Positions 58,198 to 64,000 of a stretch of DNA of 64,000 nt are shown piece by piece. Where the stretch lies: assembly GCF_900114845.1 (NCBI RefSeq), contig NZ_FOUK01000001.1, forward strand, positions 1,032,479 through 1,096,478. The letters are read 5' to 3'. The notes beneath the pieces are model-generated. The model worked only from the letters and a program-made list of their open reading frames with translations. It was not told the DNA's origin and searched no databases. Position numbers and translations under genes: made by a program. Positions within the stretch are counted from its first letter, which is position 1. Each line of letters opens with the position of its first letter. This stretch comes from Pimelobacter simplex. GTDB taxonomy: Bacteria; Actinomycetota; Actinomycetes; Propionibacteriales; Nocardioidaceae.

Positions 58198-59472
58198 GTG
58201 CGTATCAAGAAGACCCTGGCCGTTGCGGCCGTCACCGCCCTGCTGGGCGTGACCAGTGCATGCGGATCCGACAACGACAAGCCGTCCGGTGGCGGCCCCG
58301 AGAAGGCCGACCTGGTCGTGTGGCTCAACGGCGCCGACACCCCCCAGGCGGCGCGCGACTGGCTCAAGACGACCTTCGAGAAGGACCACCCCGGGTCGAC
58401 CCTGACCATCGAGCAGCAGGAGTGGGAGGGCCTGGTCGAGCGGCTGACCACGGCGCTCACCTCCGCCGACCAGACGCCCGACGTCGTCGAGGTCGGCAAC
58501 ACCCAGGCCCCGACCTTCACCACCGTCGGCGCGTTCAGCGACCTCACCGACGACCTCGACGGCTTCGGTGGCGACGACCTGCTGAGCGGCTTCGTCGACG
58601 GCGCCACGATCGACGGCAAGACCTTCGCGGTGCCCTACTACGCGGGCTCGACGTACGTCTTCTACCGCAAGGACCTCTTCGAGAAGGCCGGCATCACCGA
58701 GGTCCCCGCGACCATGGACGACTTCGTCGCGGCGGCCGGCAAGCTCAAGGCCGACAGCGGCAAGGCCGACTTCTCCGGCTACTGGCTGCCCGGCAAGGAC
58801 TGGCGCGACGGTGCCGCCTTCCTCTGGGACGCCGGGGGCGACTTCGCCGCCGCCGACGGCGACACCTGGAAGGCCACGCTCTCGACCCCCGAGTCGATCG
58901 AGGGCCTGACCGCCTTCCAGGACCTCTACGCCTCCGCCTCCGGCGCGCCGGCCGACGCCAACGAGTCGGACCCGGTCACGCCCTTCTGCGCCGGCAAGAT
59001 CGGCATGATGTCGCGCCCCGGCTGGGTCTACGGCATGCTCACCGACCCCAAGAGCGGCTGCCCGAAGCTCGCCGAGAAGGTCGGCGTCTTCGCCCTGCCC
59101 GGCAGCGACGGCGGACCCGCGCCCGTGCTCCTCGGCGGCTCCGACATCGCGATCTCCGCGAAGTCGCCCAACCAGGACCTCTCGCGCGACGTGGTCGAGC
59201 TGATGCTCAGCGAGGAGTACCAGACGATCCTCGCCGAGGCCGGCCTGACGCCTGCCAAGGAGTCGCTGGCGAGCAAGCTCGGCGACGACGAGTTCGCGAA
59301 GGCGACCATCGAGGCGGCGTCCAACGCCAAGCTGACGCCGGCCGCGGCCACGTGGGCGACCATCGAGGGCAAGTTCATCCTCGAGGACCTCTACAGCCGG
59401 CTCGCGCAGGGTGGCGACGTCGCCGAGCTCGCGAAGGCGGCCGACGACAAGATCAACGCCGAGCTCGGCTAG
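58198..59472 (+). CDS. Extracellular solute-binding lipoprotein (carbohydrate ABC)
   Basis: The 424-residue family 1 binding protein has a lipoprotein signal with lipobox TSAC and Cys22 as the lipid site. The mature domain has the usual pattern (DLVVWLNGADTPQAARDWLK, PDVVEVGNTQAP, PYYAGSTYVFYRKDLF, PGWVYGML). The GTG start is preceded by GAAGGGA, 7 nt away. Neighbouring permeases, NagZ-type GH3 and NagA suggest N-acetylglucosamine oligosaccharides or chitobiose as ligand; that is inferred from context only. Confidence 0.92.
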   Translation: MRIKKTLAVAAVTALLGVTSACGSDNDKPSGGGPEKADLVVWLNGADTPQAARDWLKTTFEKDHPGSTLTIEQQEWEGLVERLTTALTSADQTPDVVEVGNTQAPTFTTVGAFSDLTDDLDGFGGDDLLSGFVDGATIDGKTFAVPYYAGSTYVFYRKDLFEKAGITEVPATMDDFVAAAGKLKADSGKADFSGYWLPGKDWRDGAAFLWDAGGDFAAADGDTWKATLSTPESIEGLTAFQDLYASASGAPADANESDPVTPFCAGKIGMMSRPGWVYGMLTDPKSGCPKLAEKVGVFALPGSDGGPAPVLLGGSDIAISAKSPNQDLSRDVVELMLSEEYQTILAEAGLTPAKESLASKLGDDEFAKATIEAASNAKLTPAAATWATIEGKFILEDLYSRLAQGGDVAELAKAADDKINAELG

Positions 59473-59515
59473 GCCCACCGACCCGTCGGCCGCACCCCCA
59501 GAAAGGAACCGCCCC

Positions 59516-60415
59516 GTGACGCGACGTGCGGTACGACGTCCCAGCCTGCCGCTGGGCCTCGTGCTCCCGGCGACCGCGCTGCTCGCGCTGGCGCTCGGCT
59601 ACCCGCTGCTGCGCCAGGTCGTGCTCTCCCTCCAGGAGTTCGGCCTGGCCCAGCAGTTCGGGCAGGCGCCGGAGTGGGTGGGTCTCGGCAACTACCGCGA
59701 CCTGGTCACCGACAGCGCGCTGTGGGTGGTGGTGCTGCGGACGATCGCGTTCTGCTTCGTCAACGCGGGGCTGACGTTCGGGATCGGGCTCGGGGTGGCG
59801 CTGCTGATGGCGCGGATGAGCCGGACCGTGCGGATCCTCGCGCAGTGCGGGCTGCTGCTCGCGTGGGCGATGCCGGTGGTCGCCGCGATGACCGTGTGGC
59901 AGTTCCTCTTCGACACCGAGTACGGCGTCGTGAACTGGCTGCTCACCCGGGCCGGCGGCGACTTCGAGGGACACGGCTGGCTGCTCGACCCCTGGTCGTT
60001 CTTCTTCGTCGCGACGATCATCGTGGTGTGGATGAGCGTCCCGTTCGTGGCCTTCACGCTCTACGCCGCGCTGACCCAGGTCCCCGAGGACGTCGTGGAG
60101 GCCGCGGCGATCGACGGCGCCGGGCCGTGGCAGCGGTTCGTGCACGTGGTGCTGCCGGCGATCCGGCCGGTGCTCCTGGTGGTGGTGCTCCTGCAGATCA
60201 TCTGGGACCTGCGGGTGTTCACGCAGATCTACACGCTGCAGAAGGCCGGCGGGGTCAGCGACGACACCAACCTGCTCGGCACCTACATCTACACGCTCGG
60301 CATCAAGGGCGGTGACTTCGGCACCGCCGCGGCAGCGGCGATGTTCATGCTCGTGCTGACCGTGGTGCTCACCGCGCCGTACGTCCGGCTGATGCTCAAG
60401 CAGGAGGAGGACTGA
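59516..60415 (+). CDS. Carbohydrate ABC transporter permease (MalF-like)
   Basis: The 299-residue permease has six helices. The EAA loop is EDVVEAAAIDGAGPWQRFVH, where it contacts the ATPase. The GTG start follows AAAGGAA by 7 nt. It pairs with the next permease, whose ATG overlaps its stop (TGATG). Confidence 0.92.
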   Translation: MTRRAVRRPSLPLGLVLPATALLALALGYPLLRQVVLSLQEFGLAQQFGQAPEWVGLGNYRDLVTDSALWVVVLRTIAFCFVNAGLTFGIGLGVALLMARMSRTVRILAQCGLLLAWAMPVVAAMTVWQFLFDTEYGVVNWLLTRAGGDFEGHGWLLDPWSFFFVATIIVVWMSVPFVAFTLYAALTQVPEDVVEAAAIDGAGPWQRFVHVVLPAIRPVLLVVVLLQIIWDLRVFTQIYTLQKAGGVSDDTNLLGTYIYTLGIKGGDFGTAAAAAMFMLVLTVVLTAPYVRLMLKQEED

Positions 60416-61257
60416 TGGCGCGGCGCACCCCGACCGCCGTACGGCTCGGTGCGGACGTGGTGGGGCTCGTCGTCCTGCTGGTCTGCATCTTCCCGGTCTA
60501 CTGGATGGTCAGCCGCTCCTTCCTGCCGCGCAACCGGATCAAGGGGGAGGACCCCGTCCTCGTCCCGTGGCACGGCACGCTCGACAACTACCGCAAGGTG
60601 CTCACCGACGGCGGGTTCAGCGACGCGCTCATGACGAGCCTCAGCGTGACGCTGCTGACCGTGGTGGTGGCGATCCTGTTCGCGTTCCTCGCGGCGGTGG
60701 CGGTGAGCCGGTTCCGGTTCCGGGGACGGCGCTCGTTCATCCTGGCGCTGCTGGTGATCCAGATGATCCCGGCCGAGGCGCTGTTCATCAGCCAGTACAA
60801 GATGCTCGACGGCATGGGGCTGCTCAACTCGGTGCTCGGCCTCACCATCGTTTACGTCGCCGGCGTGCTGCCGTTCACCGTGTGGACCCTGCGCGGGTTC
60901 GTCGACGGCGTCCCGCGCGAGCTCGAGGAGGCCGCGATGATGGACGGCTGCTCGCGCACCCAGGCGTTCTTCCGGGTGACCCTGCCACTGCTCGCGCCGG
61001 GGCTGGTGGCGACGGGCGTCTTCGGGTTCATCCAGGCCTGGAACGAGTTCACGCTCGCGGTGGTCGTGATGACCGACCCGGCCAAGGAGACGCTCCCGGT
61101 GTGGCTGGTCGCGTTCACCGACTCGCGCAGCCGGGGGGTCGACTGGGGGGCGATCATGGCGTCGTCCACGCTGATCACGATCCCGGTGGTCATCTTCTTC
61201 CTGATCGTGCAGCGCCGGATGGTCTCCGGGCTCACCGCGGGCGCGGTGAAGGGATGA
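60415..61257 (+). CDS. Carbohydrate ABC transporter permease (MalG-like)
   Basis: The 280-residue permease has six helices. The EAA loop is ELEEAAMMDGCSRTQAFFRV, typical of MalG-type subunits. Its stop overlaps the GH3 start (ATGA). With the upstream permease, lipoprotein and divergent ATPase it completes one CUT1 importer. Confidence 0.92.
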   Translation: MARRTPTAVRLGADVVGLVVLLVCIFPVYWMVSRSFLPRNRIKGEDPVLVPWHGTLDNYRKVLTDGGFSDALMTSLSVTLLTVVVAILFAFLAAVAVSRFRFRGRRSFILALLVIQMIPAEALFISQYKMLDGMGLLNSVLGLTIVYVAGVLPFTVWTLRGFVDGVPRELEEAAMMDGCSRTQAFFRVTLPLLAPGLVATGVFGFIQAWNEFTLAVVVMTDPAKETLPVWLVAFTDSRSRGVDWGAIMASSTLITIPVVIFFLIVQRRMVSGLTAGAVKG

Positions 61258-62684
61258 GCGCGACCCCGGACGTCGCCGCGCTGGCGCTGCGGGTGCAGCT
61301 CGCGTCCTTCGCCGGGCCGTCGCTGCCACCGGACTGGGCGGCGCTGCTCGCCGACGGCCTCGGCGGGATCTGCCTCTTCGGCTCCAACCTGACCGGCACC
61401 GCCGAGGACGTCGCGGTGCTGGTGGCCGCCGTCCGGGCGGCCGGCCCGCGGGCGCTCGTCGCGCTCGACGAGGAGGGCGGCGACGTCACCCGCCTGCACA
61501 CCCGCGAGGCCAGCCCGGTGCCGGGCGCCGCGGTGCTCGGCGCGGTCGACGACCTCGACCTGACCCGGGCCGTCGGCGCCGCGGTCGGTGCCGAGCTCGC
61601 GTCGCTGGGGATCGACCTCGACCTCGGCCCGGTCGCCGACGTCAACAGCAACCCGGACAACCCCGTCATCGGCACCCGCAGCTTCGGTGCCGACCCCGCC
61701 CGGGTGGGACGCCACGTCGCCGCCTGGGTCGAGGGGCTGCAGGCGGAGGGCGTCGCGGCGTGCGTGAAGCACTTCCCCGGGCACGGCGACACCGCTCAGG
61801 ACAGCCACCTGACGCTGCCCGTCCTGGCAGCGCCGGCGGACGTCGTCCGGGCGCGCGAGCTGCGGCCCTTCGCTGCCGCCGTCGCGGGGGGAGCGGCCGC
61901 CGTGATGACCTCGCACCTGCTGGTCCCGGCCCTCGACCCGGACCACCCCGCCACCCTGTCCGCGCCGGTGCTGGGCCTGCTGCGCGACGAGCTCGGCTTC
62001 GACGGCGCGATCGTCAGCGACGCGCTCGACATGGCGGGCGCCTCCGCGTCCCGCGGCATCCCGGAGGCCGCCGTCCTCGCGCTCGCCGCCGGCTGCGACC
62101 TGCTCTGCATCGGCCCCGACAAGGACGCCGGCCTCGTCCGCGAGGTCCAGGCCGCGATCGTCACCGCCGTCGACGCCGGCCGGCTGCCCCTCGCCCGGCT
62201 CACCGACGCCGCCACCCGGATCGCCGACCTCCCGCGAAGTGGGGGGCTTGCGGGCACGAAGTCGCCCGGTTGCGGGGTCGAGGTGGGCCGGTTGGCCGCC
62301 GCGGCCCGCGCGGCGTGCCTGGTCGAAGGGCCGCTGCCCGACCTGACGGGGGCCGGCGCGCGCGTCGTCAGCGTCGCGACCGAGGCGAACATCGCGGTCG
62401 GTCCCGGACGGTGGGGGCTGGTCGCGGATCTCGAGGTGGCCGCCGGCGAGCCGCTGCCGGACGGCGCGCTCGTCGTCCAGGTGCGCGACGCGCACCGGCG
62501 CCCCGAGGTGGCGGCCGCGCTGGCGGCCCATCCCGGGCCACTGGTCGTCGTCGAGTGGGGCTGGCCCGGCCCCCGCACCGGGTGGGCGCACGCGCCCCAC
62601 GCGCGCATCTGCACGCAGGGCAACGGACAGCCGTCGATCGCGGCGGTGACGGAGATTCTTCGGGAAGCGGGGCTCGACAGGTGA
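61254..62684 (+). CDS. NagZ-type glycoside hydrolase family 3 protein with repeat insertion
   Basis: The 476-residue protein has a GH3 barrel in residues 1-320. KHFPGHGDTAQDSHLTLP contains the NagZ loop with the Asp-His general acid pair, and IVSDALDM carries the nucleophile aspartate. No signal peptide is present, so it acts in the cytoplasm on imported disaccharides or muropeptides (beta-N-acetylglucosaminidase). Residues about 328-343 (RSGGLAGTKSPGCGVE) are encoded by two 22-nt repeat units, in the linker to a C-terminal domain of about 130 residues. The stop overlaps the ROK kinase. Confidence 0.88.
   Translation: MSATPDVAALALRVQLASFAGPSLPPDWAALLADGLGGICLFGSNLTGTAEDVAVLVAAVRAAGPRALVALDEEGGDVTRLHTREASPVPGAAVLGAVDDLDLTRAVGAAVGAELASLGIDLDLGPVADVNSNPDNPVIGTRSFGADPARVGRHVAAWVEGLQAEGVAACVKHFPGHGDTAQDSHLTLPVLAAPADVVRARELRPFAAAVAGGAAAVMTSHLLVPALDPDHPATLSAPVLGLLRDELGFDGAIVSDALDMAGASASRGIPEAAVLALAAGCDLLCIGPDKDAGLVREVQAAIVTAVDAGRLPLARLTDAATRIADLPRSGGLAGTKSPGCGVEVGRLAAAARAACLVEGPLPDLTGAGARVVSVATEANIAVGPGRWGLVADLEVAAGEPLPDGALVVQVRDAHRRPEVAAALAAHPGPLVVVEWGWPGPRTGWAHAPHARICTQGNGQPSIAAVTEILREAGLDR
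62235..62279 (+). repeat. 22-nt repeat units inside the GH3 coding sequence
   Basis: CGAAGT-GGGGGGC-TTGCGGGCA (62235-62256) and a second unit from 62257 (CGAAGTCGCCCGGTTGCGGG) match the array at 17798-17922. The frame stays open across them, so the element was tolerated as a linker insertion. Confidence 0.8.
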
Positions 62685-63586
62685 GCGGCGTGCTCATGGG
62701 ACTGGACATCGGTGCGACCAAGATCCTCGGGGTCGTGGCGTCGGCACAGGGAGAGGTGCTCGGGTCCGTGCGGGTGGCGAGCCCGAGCGGCGGCGACCAG
62801 GTGGTCGCCGCGGCGGCGGACGTCGTCGCGGAGCTGCGCGCGGCCGCCGGAGACCGTACGACGGGCGTGATCGGCGTCGGCATCCCCGGCCTGGTCGACG
62901 TCGCCCACGGCACCGTGCGGCACGCCGTGAACCTCGGCGTGGCCGACGGCTACCCGTTCAGCGCCCGGCTCGGCGCGGCCGTCGGTACGGCGGTCGTCCT
63001 CGACAACGACGCCAACGCCGCCGCGCTCGGGGCCGCCGCGCTGCTGGGGCTGGACGACCTCGGCTACCTCAGTCTCGGGACCGGGCTGGCTGCGGCGCTC
63101 GTCCTCGAGGGACGGCTGCGGCGCGGTGCGCAGAACGCGGCCGGCGAGATCGGGCACATCCCGGTCGACCCGGCAGGCCCGCGCTGCGAGTGCGGCCAGG
63201 TCGGGTGCCTCGAGACGATGGCGTCCGGGTCGGCCCTCGCGGCGCTGTGGCCGAGCGGCTCGGGCCAGCCCGCGGGGCAGGCGCTGTTCGACGCGGCCGC
63301 CGCAGGCGACGCCGACGCGGTCGCGGTCCGGGACCGGTTCGCCGCCCGGGTCGCGGACGCCGTCCGGCTGGTCGCGCTGACGGTCGACCCGGCCGTCGTC
63401 GTCCTCGGCGGTGGCGTCGCCCAGGTCGGGGACCGGCTCCGGGTGGCGGTCGCGCACGCCCTGGCGGAGCAGGCCGCGGCCTCGCCGTTCCTCCGCTCGC
63501 TCGACCTGCCGGGCCGGCTGCGGCTCGCGCCCCTCGACGTACCGGTCGCCGCGCTGGGCGCAGCCCTGCTGGGGAAGCCGTCGTGA
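62681..63586 (+). CDS. ROK family sugar kinase
   Basis: The 301-residue protein has the ATP motif LDIGATKILG, the catalytic DNDANAAALG and the zinc motif CECGQVGCLET. In this setting it is probably N-acetylglucosamine or glucosamine kinase; glucokinase activity cannot be excluded. The GTG start overlaps the GH3 stop (GTGA), and its stop overlaps nagA. Confidence 0.9.
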   Translation: MSGVLMGLDIGATKILGVVASAQGEVLGSVRVASPSGGDQVVAAAADVVAELRAAAGDRTTGVIGVGIPGLVDVAHGTVRHAVNLGVADGYPFSARLGAAVGTAVVLDNDANAAALGAAALLGLDDLGYLSLGTGLAAALVLEGRLRRGAQNAAGEIGHIPVDPAGPRCECGQVGCLETMASGSALAALWPSGSGQPAGQALFDAAAAGDADAVAVRDRFAARVADAVRLVALTVDPAVVVLGGGVAQVGDRLRVAVAHALAEQAAASPFLRSLDLPGRLRLAPLDVPVAALGAALLGKPS

Positions 63587-64000
63587 GCGGCGGCAGCCTC
63601 CGGGTCACCGGCGGCTCGGTCGACGTCACGATCGCCGAGGGCCACGTGGCACCCACCGCCACCGGCGGCGACGTGCTCGACGCGCGCGGCCTGCACGTGC
63701 TCCCCGGGCTGCTGGACCTCCAGGTCAACGGTGCTGCGGGCATCGACCTCACGCACGAGCCGGAGCGGCTGTGGGAGGTCGCCGCCGCCCTCCCGCGGTA
63801 CGGCGTCACCGCCTTCCTGCCGACGATCATCACCTCGGCGCCGCAGGCGCGGGAGCGCGCCCTCGCGGTCCTCGCGGCGGGACCGCCGGCGGGATGGACC
63901 GGGGCGGTCCCGCTCGGCGTGCACCTCGAGGGCCCGATGATCGCGCCCGCCCGCAAGGGCGCGCACCCGCCGCGGTGGCTCGCCGAGCCCTCCGCGGACC
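63583..64000 (+). CDS. nagA: N-acetylglucosamine-6-phosphate deacetylase (3' end outside window)
   Basis: A GTG at 63583 overlaps the kinase stop and opens a frame that runs to the window edge (139 codons). LPGLLDLQVNGAAGIDLT and GVHLEGPMIAPARKGAH are NagA motifs; the usual histidine of the first metal motif is replaced by glutamine (DLQVNG), as in some family members. It would deacetylate GlcNAc-6-phosphate made by the upstream kinase. Completing the pathway (nagB) is expected further on. Confidence 0.88.
   Translation, partial: MSGGSLRVTGGSVDVTIAEGHVAPTATGGDVLDARGLHVLPGLLDLQVNGAAGIDLTHEPERLWEVAAALPRYGVTAFLPTIITSAPQARERALAVLAAGPPAGWTGAVPLGVHLEGPMIAPARKGAHPPRWLAEPSAD

Overview
The window is a 64 kb piece of a high-GC actinobacterial chromosome. 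Family content and gene order point to Nocardioides or a close relative in the Propionibacteriales. This rests on general style and synteny; there is no 16S rRNA gene in the window. Genes are densely packed, with many 1-4 nt overlaps (TGATG, ATGA, GTGA). Several genes have a TANNNT -10 box only 6-7 nt before the start codon, so leaderless transcription looks common.

Layout. (1) 1-10.8 kb: a molybdenum hydroxylase locus of the form II CO dehydrogenase (CoxL-like) type. It has a CoxE-like VWA protein, a two-domain XdhC/CoxI maturation factor, a GAF-domain regulator, the structural genes in the order S-L-M, and a CoxG-like SRPBCC protein with a membrane tail. The locus is interrupted at 3.2-6.2 kb by accessory material: an unknown gene, a LuxR-type HTH remnant, a decayed DUF222/HNH endonuclease gene and a small membrane-anchored protein on the other strand. 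(2) 10.8-23.2 kb: two adjacent MoxR AAA+ ATPase clusters on the minus strand. One is Bat-like (MoxR, DUF58, membrane protein, VWA, VWA, TPR). The other is membrane protein, DUF4129, DUF4350, MoxR, DUF58. RDD and SpoIIM-like genes lie between them, an order I recall for the mycobacterial moxR2 region (Rv3689-Rv3695). (3) 23.7-36.2 kb: S10 and spc ribosomal protein operons (rpsJ to rplO), then secY-adk-map. (4) 36.2-49.5 kb: a cargo block between map and infA, which are usually close neighbours. It holds a giant LPXTG-anchored surface protein broken by a G7 frameshift, an isochorismate synthase, a TerC gene behind a yybP-ykoY-type manganese riboswitch, an FHA-FHA-ABC transporter like mycobacterial Rv1747, and an LLM flavin oxidoreductase. 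(5) 49.6-53.6 kb: the alpha-operon part (infA, rpmJ, rpsM, rpsK, rpsD, rpoA, rplQ). (6) 53.7-55.8 kb: ispH, a YciO/Sua5-family gene and a small membrane protein. (7) 55.8-64 kb: an amino-sugar uptake and catabolism locus. A MalK/MsiK-like ATPase is divergent from a ROK repressor, followed by a binding lipoprotein, two permeases, an NagZ-type GH3 glucosaminidase, a ROK kinase and the start of nagA.

How the genes work together. The Cox genes would build and mature a molybdenum hydroxylase feeding electrons to the membrane, with CoxG as a candidate membrane link. The MoxR clusters are chaperone-like AAA+/VWA systems, probably for envelope complexes. The last locus reads as import of GlcNAc oligosaccharides or cell-wall fragments, hydrolysis, phosphorylation and deacetylation.

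Two families of short interspersed palindromic repeats are visible. One 22-nt-unit family forms a large inverted array between convergent genes and also lies in frame inside the GH3 gene. The other occurs after rpoA and after the YciO gene. I saw no tRNA, rRNA, CRISPR array, transposase or prophage gene.
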